Source: UBA1140 sp964573285
GTDB lineage: Bacteria; Campylobacterota; Campylobacteria; Campylobacterales; Sulfurovaceae
Direction of reading: 5' to 3'
Assembly (NCBI GenBank): GCA_964573285.1
Contig: CAZNJD010000019.1
Location: 1-30,310, forward strand
Length of the DNA stretch: 30,310 bases
Both the position numbers and the translations under genes were made by a program. Under the pieces are notes generated by a model that did no database searches, was not told where the DNA came from, and was given only the letters and a program-made list of their open reading frames with translations. Each line of letters opens with the position of its first letter. Positions within the stretch are counted from its first letter, which is position 1. Shown here one piece after another: positions 17,087 through 25,495 of the stretch.

Positions 17087-18206
17087 AAAGATAATATTAA
17101 TATTTCTTATATTTTTTTATTCAAATGAACTATTTGCTAAAAATTATTTTATAAAAAGTAAAATAAGACAAGGAGAGTTGAGAGTATATTTCTCTTCTAA
17201 TATTGATAAAGTTACCTATTTCTCATTACCTTGTAAAGATGGTAGTACCAAATATGTTTATGATATATATGGTGCTACTCTTCCTGACGGTAAAGGTATA
17301 TCAGACCATACTTATAAAAATATAGACTATTTTAGAATAGCACAAAATAGTTTAGATAAATTGCGTATAGTTATTAAAAGTTCTCAAAAAGCTTTAGATA
17401 AACATGCGTATAAAAAAAATATGTTGTTTATTCCTTTAAATTATGGTAAAAAAGCATCAATTGATGGTATAACCATTCAAAATATATCTTCTAAAAAACC
17501 TTATATTTCTATGACTAATAGAAAAAAGTATATAGTAGTTATTGATGCAGGACATGGAGGAAAGGATAATGGTGCAAGTTATAAAAATAGGAGAGAGAAA
17601 AAAATTGTTTTGTCCATAGCAAGGAAACTCAAAAAGATATTATTAAAAGATGGTTTCAAAGTTTATATGACTAGAGATAGTGATAAGTTTGTCAAGTTGC
17701 CTAAACGAACAGAGTTTGCAAATAAGAAAATGGCTAATATATTTATCTCTATTCATGCTAATGCAGCCCCTACTAAAAAAACAGCCAAAATATTTAATGG
17801 TATAGAGATATATTATCTATCAGTAGCACATAGTAAAAGAGCCAAAGAGGCTGCTGAAAAGGAGAATAATGTTATGCTAGAAGATAAAGATTTTTATACT
17901 AAAAATGATTATCTCTCTCTACTTAATAGGGAGAAGATTGTAGAATCACATAAATTAGGTTTAGATGTAGATAAGCAGATATTATCAAATATACGAAAAA
18001 AATATAAAAATGTAGATAATGGTGGAGTCAAATCGGCTAATTTTTGGGTATTGGTCGGAGCTCAAATGCCAGCAATATTGGTAGAAACAGGATATATATC
18101 TCATCCCAAAGAGGGGAGAAATCTTTTAAAGAGTTCTTATCAATTACTCTTAGCAAAAGGTATTGCAGAGGGGATAGAAAGATATCTCAAAAATACAAGA
18201 AAATAG
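17064..18206 (+). CDS. amiC: N-acetylmuramoyl-L-alanine amidase
   Basis: 380 residues. A signal peptide covers about 1-25 (Lys-rich start, then IILIFLIFFYS, cleavage near LFA). An AMIN-like beta domain lies at about 27-135. The zinc amidase domain (Amidase_3) lies at about 155-378: H164 in DAGHGG, E178, H231 in SIHANA and catalytic E341 in LVETGYISHP are all present. It cleaves the stem peptide from MurNAc in the periplasm, which is needed for daughter-cell separation. ATG at 17064 overlaps the previous gene by 23 bases and has GGAG about nine bases upstream. The amiC versus amiA label is only by family resemblance. Confidence 0.92.
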   Translation: MEKTILNKKIILIFLIFFYSNELFAKNYFIKSKIRQGELRVYFSSNIDKVTYFSLPCKDGSTKYVYDIYGATLPDGKGISDHTYKNIDYFRIAQNSLDKLRIVIKSSQKALDKHAYKKNMLFIPLNYGKKASIDGITIQNISSKKPYISMTNRKKYIVVIDAGHGGKDNGASYKNRREKKIVLSIARKLKKILLKDGFKVYMTRDSDKFVKLPKRTEFANKKMANIFISIHANAAPTKKTAKIFNGIEIYYLSVAHSKRAKEAAEKENNVMLEDKDFYTKNDYLSLLNREKIVESHKLGLDVDKQILSNIRKKYKNVDNGGVKSANFWVLVGAQMPAILVETGYISHPKEGRNLLKSSYQLLLAKGIAEGIERYLKNTRK

Positions 18207-18223
18207 TTACTTAATTTAATATC

Positions 18224-19918
18224 ATGATAACAATTAAATCAATTTTAAATGAGATAAATCACCATAAAAAGATACTAATAATAGCTAATATTATAGCTAT
18301 AGTATCTATACTATTAAGTATTCCCGTACCTCTACTTATTCCAAAATTGATTGATGAGATAATTTTAGGAAAAGAGGGTTGGATAACTGAGGCTATTGAC
18401 CAATATATTACTATTAGTTCACCTGAATATTATATTTTAGTTGTATTGATTATTACTATTTTACTTAGAGCTAGTAGTCTATTACTAAATATAATCCATA
18501 TACGGCTTTTTACTAAAATAGCAAAAGAGGTTAGTTATAAGATTAGAAAGAGATTACTAGAGCATCTTAAAATCGTTTCTATGAGTGAATATGATATGTT
18601 GGGGTCAGGTTCAGTCTCTGCCAAGGTTATTACAGATGTTGACACTATTGATAAGTTTATTGCTAGTGGGGTAGGTGAGATTATAGTTGAGGCTCTTACT
18701 ATTATAGGTGTGGCTTCCATTATTTTATATCTAAATTGGCAATTAGCTTTGGTAATTTTGATATTAAATCCATTGGCATTGGCATTTTTTCTAAAAGTAT
18801 TTAAGAATATTGCCAAAATAAAAAAACAAGAGAATAAATCTATAGAGATTTTTCAAAACTCATTAACAGAAAGTTTGGAGTTATATAGTCAGATAAGAGT
18901 ACAAAATAGAGAAGAGTATTTCTTAGATGATATAGATAAAAAAGCAAAAGAGATTAGAGACAAAGCTTATATGTATGGTCTCAAAAGTGAAATCTCACTT
19001 AAATTTGCACAGATGTTAATTATGTACTCTCATGATACTTTTAGAGCTGTGGGAATACTTATGGTATTTTTAGGTTATATAACTATTGGTGAGATGTTAG
19101 CTATATTTGCTTATGCTTGGGTGATTATGCGACCTATGGATAAACTTATGAAGTTTACCCATCTATATTTTAATGCCAAATCATCTATTATACGACTCAA
19201 TGATATAATCAGATTAGAGATAGAGCCGAAATATGAACTTAAAATTGACCCATTTAAAAATAAAAATAGTGCATCTATTCGTTTAAAAGATGTATCCTTC
19301 TCCTATGATAAATCTGTAAAAGTTTTTAAAAATATAAGTTTAGAGATAAAAGAGGGTGAAAAAGTAGCCATAATAGGTGAGACGGGAAGTGGCAAAAGTA
19401 CATTAGCACAAATATTAATAGGACTATATCCAATAGAGGAGGGAGAGATTTTTTATAATGGAGTTGATATAAAGAATATAGGATATAAAAATATTAGAGA
19501 AAATGTAGGTTTCGTTATTCAATCTCCTATGATGTTTAATAACAGTTTGAGGTTTAATTTAACACTTGGTGAAGAGTATAGTGACAAACAGATATATGAA
19601 GCTTTAAAGGTAGCTCAATTATATGATTTTGTAATGGGATTAGAGAATAGATTAAAGACCATAGTTGGTAAAAATGGAACAAAATTATCAGGTGGACAGA
19701 AGCAGAGGCTATCTATTGCTAGAGTACTTTTGGATAATCCAAAAGTAATTATTTTTGACGAATCAACCTCTTCACTTGATAATAATACGGAAGATAAACT
19801 TTTGATAGCCTTGGAAAATTATATTAAGGATAAGACGATAATAACTATTGCTCATAGGAGAAATAGTATCGAGAAAGCTGATAGAGTTATTGATTTAAAC
19901 AAAGAGTCCTCTCTCTAA
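18224..19918 (+). CDS. ABC exporter, fused permease and ATPase half-transporter
   Basis: 564 residues. An N-terminal six-helix transmembrane domain (about 15-320) is followed by an ATPase domain. Walker A is GETGSGKS at 385-392, the signature is LSGGQ at 488-492, Walker B is VIIFDES at 508-514, and an IAHR switch histidine lies near the end. It resembles MsbA/multidrug-type exporters that work as homodimers; the substrate is unknown. It lies 17 bases after amiC with no obvious Shine-Dalgarno sequence before ATG at 18224. Its 3' end overlaps the convergent mrpE-like gene by 24 bases. Confidence 0.9.
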   Translation: MITIKSILNEINHHKKILIIANIIAIVSILLSIPVPLLIPKLIDEIILGKEGWITEAIDQYITISSPEYYILVVLIITILLRASSLLLNIIHIRLFTKIAKEVSYKIRKRLLEHLKIVSMSEYDMLGSGSVSAKVITDVDTIDKFIASGVGEIIVEALTIIGVASIILYLNWQLALVILILNPLALAFFLKVFKNIAKIKKQENKSIEIFQNSLTESLELYSQIRVQNREEYFLDDIDKKAKEIRDKAYMYGLKSEISLKFAQMLIMYSHDTFRAVGILMVFLGYITIGEMLAIFAYAWVIMRPMDKLMKFTHLYFNAKSSIIRLNDIIRLEIEPKYELKIDPFKNKNSASIRLKDVSFSYDKSVKVFKNISLEIKEGEKVAIIGETGSGKSTLAQILIGLYPIEEGEIFYNGVDIKNIGYKNIRENVGFVIQSPMMFNNSLRFNLTLGEEYSDKQIYEALKVAQLYDFVMGLENRLKTIVGKNGTKLSGGQKQRLSIARVLLDNPKVIIFDESTSSLDNNTEDKLLIALENYIKDKTIITIAHRRNSIEKADRVIDLNKESSL

Positions 19919-20350
19919 CTCATCAATAATCTCTTTTTGTAATACACTTCTATCTAAACTATCTATATTCAGAATATGAATAAACAAATCATTATTTCGT
20001 AACTCTACGGTAATAGTCCCTGGGGTTAGTGTTATCGCATTTGCTAAGATAAGCTTATCTTGGTTACTACTTAGAGAGGTTTTGAGTTTTACTATCCCTG
20101 TATTGATAGGTAGTTTCGGGTTCAATACTATTTTGGCTACAGCAATATTAGATTGAACTAGATTTTTTAAAAATATTGGTATAAATTTAATATATTTCAT
20201 AATCAACTCTTTTAGATTAAACTCTCTATTTGGAGTAAAAAAACGAGTAATAACAAAAGCTACAACTGCCCCTACAAGTAGCTCTTGAATATCTAGTGAG
20301 TTTGTAAGTCCTATCCAAACTAGAAATAGTAGTATAAATTTTCCTAACAT
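19895..20350 (-). CDS. Mrp/Mnh antiporter subunit E-like (MbxA-like)
   Basis: 151 residues with N-terminal membrane helices (FILLFLVWIGLT, then LLVGAVVAFVITRFF) and the family's ITLTPGTITVEL segment at about 105-116. MrpE is a small membrane subunit of multi-subunit cation/proton antiporters. In archaeal mbh/mbx operons the equivalent gene (A) comes first, whereas here it is last, which is unusual. Its ATG overlaps the previous gene by one base (TAATG). Its 3' end runs 24 bases into the convergent ABC exporter gene. Confidence 0.85.
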   Translation of the reverse strand: MLGKFILLFLVWIGLTNSLDIQELLVGAVVAFVITRFFTPNREFNLKELIMKYIKFIPIFLKNLVQSNIAVAKIVLNPKLPINTGIVKLKTSLSSNQDKLILANAITLTPGTITVELRNNDLFIHILNIDSLDRSVLQKEIIDELERGLFV

Positions 20351-20742
20351 TATTTATCCTTTGGCATATATAAAAAGTTATTGCTATTATCATTTGCCCA
20401 TATGCAATCCTCTTCTAATTTAAGTGAGCTTGGTGGACATACATCTGTACATAAACTACACCAACAACATCTTCCATAATCAATTCTGGGGATACATCCA
20501 CTACTATTTTTGGTATTTTTATCCTCTTCTATAGGTATCATATCTATAGCTTCATTCATACATACATCTTGACAATTAGCACACCCTATACAATTGCTTA
20601 GTGTATTGGTATGAAACCCTCTATATCCTTTTGGTATATCTTTGGTTACATACGGATAACATATTGTATCAGGCTGTTCAAATAGTTTAGTTACAGCATT
20701 AAATGGGCTTATAGTACCTTTTATATCTAGTTTTAAATTCAT
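20350..20742 (-). CDS. NuoI-like 2x[4Fe-4S] ferredoxin subunit (MbxN-like)
   Basis: 130 residues with two complete CxxCxxCxxxC motifs: C51, C54, C57, C61 and C92, C95, C98, C102 (the last followed by Pro). Extra cysteines are C83 and C93. This subunit would take electrons from a soluble donor, most likely reduced ferredoxin, and pass them to the NuoB-like subunit. No NADH-binding NuoE/F/G homologues are in the cluster. AAGGGAAA precedes the ATG. The gene lies nine bases after the NuoD-like gene. Confidence 0.9.
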   Translation of the reverse strand: MNLKLDIKGTISPFNAVTKLFEQPDTICYPYVTKDIPKGYRGFHTNTLSNCIGCANCQDVCMNEAIDMIPIEEDKNTKNSSGCIPRIDYGRCCWCSLCTDVCPPSSLKLEEDCIWANDNSNNFLYMPKDK

Positions 20743-20751
20743 ATTTTCCCT

Positions 20752-21864
20752 TTATCTCTCCATCTCAGGTGGGCATATACCAAGTGAGTTCATAATCATT
20801 GCTACATTGGATAACTCTTCATCTATTAGTAGCTTTTCCAAAAGTGTAAAACCATGTATAAGTGAAGGTCCTTTTACCTGCATTCTTCTAATTTTTTCTG
20901 TACCATCTCCTGCCATATAATAAGCAAACTCACCTCTAGCTGACTCTGTAGCCACAAAAGTATCATCTTTTTTTAGTTTAAATTTTCTATGTTTTGGGAT
21001 TTTTTGCATAATCAAACCCTCTTGTGGCATTTGTGTTATAACTTGTCTTAATATCTTGATACTTTCTCGTATCTCGCTTCGTCTAACCATTGCTCTAGCA
21101 TAAACATCTCCACCTTCAAAAGTTGGAATTTCAAAATCAAGTTTATCATAAACTAGATATGGATTATCTTTTCGTACATCTCGTTTTATTCCACAACCTC
21201 TTAATACTTGACCCACAAATCCATATCTTAGAGCTTCATTGGTATCTACTATACCTACACCCATAGCTCTTTTTTTGAATGAACTATTATCAAAAAATAC
21301 ATTATCATATAAAGGTAAACGACTCTCTAAATAGTCTAATAGTTGAGATAATTTATCCAAAAAGCCATTGGGTAACTCTCGTCTAACACCACCAGGATAG
21401 ATATACATATGATAAACTCGCCCACCTGTCAACTCTTCAAACAAATCAAGGATTAAATCCCTATCATGCACACTCCACTGTCCTATAGTCCCTAGTCCAA
21501 TAGAGCTACTCTGACCACCCATCCATAAAAATAAAGCTCCAAGTCGTGCCATCTCCAAAACCATTACACGGATATATTTTGCTTTTTCGCTTATCTCTAT
21601 ATCTGCCAAATTTTCCACAGCTCTTGCAAAATTTTCTTCATTTGGGTCAGGTTCAGGAACACATATTCGACATACGATAGTAAAAGCTTGTATAATAGTT
21701 CGTCTCTCTATAAGCTTCTCAAATCCTCTATGAAGATAACCTACATGAGTTCTAGCCTTTTTGATAGTCTCTCCTAATAAATCAAGCTCTACACTCATAT
21801 TTCCTGTAATACCTGGATGTTGAGGTCCATGGAAAATCTTGATTAGTTGATTATTTTTTTGCAT
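20752..21864 (-). CDS. NuoD/group 4 hydrogenase large-subunit-like protein (MbxL-like)
   Basis: 370 residues. GPQHPGITG at 13-21 and HVGYLHRGFEKLIERRT at 40-56 are clear NuoD/hydrogenase large-subunit landmarks. [NiFe] enzymes carry two CxxC pairs. Here the N-terminal site reads VCRICVPEP (C65, C68, a CxxC shifted by three relative to RxCGxC) and the C-terminal site reads GICPPEMER with only C364. An intact NiFe site is therefore unlikely. The complex I quinone ligands also appear absent: the His of GPQHPxxHG is T20, and the Tyr after RxT aligns with I57. This points to the Mbx/Ehr group, which lacks both activities. It overlaps the NuoC-like gene by 14 bases. Confidence 0.9.
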   Translation of the reverse strand: MQKNNQLIKIFHGPQHPGITGNMSVELDLLGETIKKARTHVGYLHRGFEKLIERRTIIQAFTIVCRICVPEPDPNEENFARAVENLADIEISEKAKYIRVMVLEMARLGALFLWMGGQSSSIGLGTIGQWSVHDRDLILDLFEELTGGRVYHMYIYPGGVRRELPNGFLDKLSQLLDYLESRLPLYDNVFFDNSSFKKRAMGVGIVDTNEALRYGFVGQVLRGCGIKRDVRKDNPYLVYDKLDFEIPTFEGGDVYARAMVRRSEIRESIKILRQVITQMPQEGLIMQKIPKHRKFKLKKDDTFVATESARGEFAYYMAGDGTEKIRRMQVKGPSLIHGFTLLEKLLIDEELSNVAMIMNSLGICPPEMER

Positions 21865-22381
21865 TTTTTAACCTTTTGGCTTCGGCTCTTCTTTTTTTCA
21901 TCTCTACTTTAACATCTCTGTTGTCTTCTCGACCTCTTCTAAACTCAAACTGCTCATTTACATAAGCTAGAGTATCAAACTCTCGTCTAAGAGGTGGTAT
22001 CTCTTTCCAATTTTCTAATGCAAAATCATATAGAGTAGGGTTACCAATAAACTCTATCCCATACATCTCATGCAAATCTCTCTCCATCACTTTAGCTTGA
22101 GGAAAAAAGTTTAATAGAGTTGAAATCTTGCTCTGTTCTCTTGGAATTTGTAGCTCAATCATTAGATTTTTGTTTCTCTCTTTATTTGTCAAAATATAAT
22201 TAAGTGTAAATAGTTTATCCTCTATCCAATCAGTACATGTAATTTGAGAGAGTGTGATAAAATTACTATTTGAACTAATAAAGCTCAAAGTCTTTAGAAA
22301 TTTTTCTTTTTGTATTACTATTTTGAATAATCTAATATCTTTTTGCTCTATATTATAGTGTTGCTTTAAGCTCTCTATCAT
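21851..22381 (-). CDS. NuoC-like 30 kDa subunit (MbxK-like)
   Basis: 176 residues. The family signature is visible near 98-133 as ERDLHEMYGIEFIGNP followed by PPLRREFD, equivalent to the E-R-E-x-x-D-x-x-G-I and PLRKD blocks of NuoC. It is a structural subunit that links the NuoD-like subunit to the ferredoxin arm in complex I and group 4 enzymes. The C-terminus is strongly basic (MKKRRAEAKRLKNAKK). Its ATG overlaps the NuoB-like stop codon by one base. Confidence 0.9.
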   Translation of the reverse strand: MIESLKQHYNIEQKDIRLFKIVIQKEKFLKTLSFISSNSNFITLSQITCTDWIEDKLFTLNYILTNKERNKNLMIELQIPREQSKISTLLNFFPQAKVMERDLHEMYGIEFIGNPTLYDFALENWKEIPPLRREFDTLAYVNEQFEFRRGREDNRDVKVEMKKRRAEAKRLKNAKK

Positions 22382-22992
22382 CAGTTCATCCCTTCAAAAT
22401 TAGCCTCATAAGTAGGCTCTATATTATCCCCAAAGATTTTTCTCTGATTAGCTTTATAAAACTCATTATCCTCTATATATTTAATATATCCTGCTTTTCT
22501 TTTAGCATTTCTAATATTATCTTGAAGTTTTACAAACCCCTCAATCAAAGCTTCAGGGCGTGGCATACATCCATTTACAAATATATCTACAGGCATATAA
22601 TCTTCTAATCGTTTAATCGTATTATAACTATCCCAATACATACCACCATTGATAGTACAACTACCCAAAGCAATTACATATTTTGGCTCATTCATTTGCT
22701 CATAACTTCTTATAACTCTTTTTAGAGTTTTATAAGAGCAGTACCCTGAGACTATCAGAATATCTGCTTGTCTCGGTGTGGCTACTCCTACTACTCCGAG
22801 CCGTTCTATATCATATCTACTTGTAAAGGTTGGGGGCATCTCTATTGCTCCACATCCTGTTCCATAGGCTAATACAAACATACTTTTTGAACGAAACCAA
22901 TCAACGGCTTTTTCTATTACGCTTTGTGTGCTTTTTATGGCATGTTCTTCGTTGTCTAAGACTTTTTGGTAGTCTATAAATCCTTCTTGCAT
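22381..22992 (-). CDS. NuoB-like small subunit with an altered proximal cluster site (MbxJ-like)
   Basis: 203 residues. The fold is recognised from GTGCGAIEMPP at 44-54, SGYCSYKTLK at 82-91, LGSCTINGGMYW at 109-120 and NGCMPRPEAL at 140-149. NuoB binds cluster N2 with tandem CC plus two later cysteines, and group 4 hydrogenases use CxxC plus two. Here the first site has only C47, and the second tandem Cys is G48 (codon GGA). C112 and C142 are kept, and an additional C85 is present. Three conserved ligands would leave one iron open, unless C85 substitutes. As I recall, a three-cysteine, site-differentiated cluster is the proposed catalytic site of the archaeal sulfur reductase MBS. AAGGAATT precedes the ATG. 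Confidence 0.9.
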   Translation of the reverse strand: MQEGFIDYQKVLDNEEHAIKSTQSVIEKAVDWFRSKSMFVLAYGTGCGAIEMPPTFTSRYDIERLGVVGVATPRQADILIVSGYCSYKTLKRVIRSYEQMNEPKYVIALGSCTINGGMYWDSYNTIKRLEDYMPVDIFVNGCMPRPEALIEGFVKLQDNIRNAKRKAGYIKYIEDNEFYKANQRKIFGDNIEPTYEANFEGMN

Positions 22993-23003
22993 TTCTAATT
23001 CCT

Positions 23004-23882
23004 TTATATAAAAAATAGTCCAACCAAAGCAATAACAGTAGGAACTTTAATCAAAAACTCAACACTCCCCACTGTAGTAAATCGAGAATAGACATTTCCA
23101 ACCAAAACAACAGCAAGAAATAGGATAAATGTCTTAGCTATCAATAAAAATAAATTATCAGCACCACCCAAAAATAGATTAACTATCAAAAGTAGTTTGG
23201 TAAAAGAGAATATTGCACTTTGAGATAAGGCCAAAGCAAAAAACTTACCACTAAACTCTGTAGCTGGTCCACTATATATCTCTTGGGGAGCACCTACTAC
23301 ATCAAATGGTGATGCACCCATAAATCCAACAAATGATATAAATGCTCCTATAAATAGAAGTGGATGAGCAAATGCGTTATAGATTTCACTTTGATTTGCC
23401 ATAATAGTACTAATATCTGCTGTTTGATTGGCTATCATAAGCCCAATGAGTGCTATATAAAATGGCATCTCTAATCCAATTAGTCGTGTAAGCCCTCTAG
23501 TTACTCCCATTACTCCAAATGGATTTCCATTACTTCCTATTCCGATGGCATTTCCTAATGGTCCTAAAACCATAAGGTATAGAACTACTATTAGGTTTCC
23601 ATATTGACTAAAACCTATCAAATGAGTACTATGGTTTAGAAATGGGATAAATAGCATAGTAATAACTGCACCTGTTGCCATAAATATTATACCTGCATAA
23701 AATGCCCAACCAAAACTTGTACTATTCTCTTTGCTAAAAAGTTTGATACTATCTATAAATGATTGGATAATAGGAGGGCCAAATCTACCATGAACTCTAG
23801 CACTGATATTTCGGTATAGTCCATAGTACAAAAAGCCAAAAGAGTAGGCTAATATTATCATAAAAAATATATCTAAAAACAT
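23004..23882 (-). CDS. NuoH-like membrane subunit (MbxM-like)
   Basis: 292 residues with about eight membrane helices. Family marks are SARVHGRFGPPIIQSFIDSI at 27-46 (the cytoplasmic loop contacting the redox arm), GLEMPFYIAL near 136-145, and APQEIYSGPATEFSGKFFAL near 198-217, where acidic residues line the proton path. NuoH homologues anchor the peripheral arm to the pump modules. It overlaps the preceding pump gene by one base. An 11-base gap separates it from the NuoB-like gene. Confidence 0.92.
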   Translation of the reverse strand: MFLDIFFMIILAYSFGFLYYGLYRNISARVHGRFGPPIIQSFIDSIKLFSKENSTSFGWAFYAGIIFMATGAVITMLFIPFLNHSTHLIGFSQYGNLIVVLYLMVLGPLGNAIGIGSNGNPFGVMGVTRGLTRLIGLEMPFYIALIGLMIANQTADISTIMANQSEIYNAFAHPLLFIGAFISFVGFMGASPFDVVGAPQEIYSGPATEFSGKFFALALSQSAIFSFTKLLLIVNLFLGGADNLFLLIAKTFILFLAVVLVGNVYSRFTTVGSVEFLIKVPTVIALVGLFFI

Positions 23883-25495
23883 TATTGAACTCCTATCAAT
23901 AGTAAAGTAGTAAAAAATAGAATTATAATTAATCCAATATTTTGGACACTAATATTATAAAATTGTTTGATAATCAATGAGCTATCTTCTGTAACTACTC
24001 TAATCTGTTCCCAATATCTTTTGCTACTATTAGTTAGAATAACTCTGATAAAACCTATTCTACTAAGCTCTTTGCCTAGTCCATAACCATAATGTAAGTT
24101 TATATTTGGATTTGGTATCTCTCCACAATAACTTATATCTAATCTATCTTTAACTTTTCTAGTCTTGTTTTTGAGTTTATAAGCTATAAGTAAAATTACT
24201 ATAAAAATAGCAATAAATATACTCATAATAACTCCACCATTAAATGATGCAAAACCACCGTTTAGTTCAAATAGAGATTTAAAATCAGTTGGTTTAAAAC
24301 CAAGTGAGATTAAAATAGTATTGAACTCCTCTATGGCTAGAGATGGTACTATTGCTAATAGTATCAAAATCAAAGTACCGATAATTTGAGCTATATAGTA
24401 GCTATTTGGTAGCTTTTGATATGACTCTTTGGAGTGAGTGGGTTGTCCTAGATAGATACCATATACTAGTTTATAGCAATATAAAAATGCTGTGGCTGAA
24501 CTAAACATAACAGCTACTAATAGTAGAGCTTTTTTCTCTTCTAATAGTGTAGTGTATATAAGAAATTTACTATTAAATCCTGCCAATGGTGGCATACCTG
24601 CTAAACCTATAATCCCAATAACCAATAGTATAAATAGAGCAGGGTACTCATATAGTAGCCCTCCTAGTTCACTAAATTTAGTTTTGCCTGTGATATAGAT
24701 AATAGAAGCGATATTTACAAATAGAAGAAGTTTTACAAAGGTATGAATAATAGTGTGATATAGACCTGCTTCTAATCCACTTCCGTTTAGTATAGCCAAA
24801 ATAGTAACAATATATCCAACTTGTGCAATAGATGAGTATGCCAAAAGCCGTTTCATACTATCTTGTGATATGGCTTTGAATGAGGCTACAATAGAGGTTA
24901 TAACCCCTAACCATGCTACTATATCAAATAGATTTGATTGGAGATATTTATATCCTATGATTTTTATAAAGAAAACTATAAATAGAAAAATCCCTGCTTT
25001 GGAGATAATAGCACTCAAAATTACGCTAAATAGATGGTCAGACTCTTCATAAGTATCCACTACCCAGTAGTGAAAAGGCATAATAGCTGATTTGATAAAT
25101 ATAGTAACAAGTAGTAAAATATAGATAGGTGTTCTAAACTCTATTGGAATTTTGTTAAATACTATCTCACTATATAGAAAACTTCCTACAAAACTATATA
25201 TAATAACTATTGCTCCAAGTAGTGCAAAACCTGCTCCTAGATTAAATATAATATATTTTTGAGAGGTTTGAAGTGAGGCTTTTCCTGAGATAATAAAATA
25301 GCTACTCCAACTCATAATCTCCCAACCTATAAATAGAGTGATGAGGTCATTAGCATAAAATATAATACCCAAAGAGGTTAAAAGTAGCGTTTGTAGTATT
25401 ATATTATCTCTTTTAATAAACCATAGAGAGACAAAAACAGTTAAGCTCAATACAAAAAATAGATTGCCTAGTGAGGTAATAGCAAAATTAAACAT
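23882..25495 (-). CDS. Second MrpD/NuoN-type ion-pump subunit (MbxH'-like)
   Basis: 537 residues, mostly membrane helices. Pump residues are E59 (FIGWEIMSW), K135 (FIKSAIMPFHYW), K166 (ISKAG) and K255 (HTFVKLLLF). The key Glu is at about 120-145 in relatives, so about two N-terminal helices are missing. The start is secure: TAG is in frame four codons upstream (TAG GAG GAG TTC ATG) and GGAGG is the ribosome binding site. The last 95 residues add an amphipathic stretch (about 445-515) and a final helix, possibly standing in for the MbhI lateral element. It overlaps the first pump gene by eight bases. Confidence 0.9.
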   Translation of the reverse strand: MFNFAITSLGNLFFVLSLTVFVSLWFIKRDNIILQTLLLTSLGIIFYANDLITLFIGWEIMSWSSYFIISGKASLQTSQKYIIFNLGAGFALLGAIVIIYSFVGSFLYSEIVFNKIPIEFRTPIYILLLVTIFIKSAIMPFHYWVVDTYEESDHLFSVILSAIISKAGIFLFIVFFIKIIGYKYLQSNLFDIVAWLGVITSIVASFKAISQDSMKRLLAYSSIAQVGYIVTILAILNGSGLEAGLYHTIIHTFVKLLLFVNIASIIYITGKTKFSELGGLLYEYPALFILLVIGIIGLAGMPPLAGFNSKFLIYTTLLEEKKALLLVAVMFSSATAFLYCYKLVYGIYLGQPTHSKESYQKLPNSYYIAQIIGTLILILLAIVPSLAIEEFNTILISLGFKPTDFKSLFELNGGFASFNGGVIMSIFIAIFIVILLIAYKLKNKTRKVKDRLDISYCGEIPNPNINLHYGYGLGKELSRIGFIRVILTNSSKRYWEQIRVVTEDSSLIIKQFYNISVQNIGLIIILFFTTLLLIGVQ

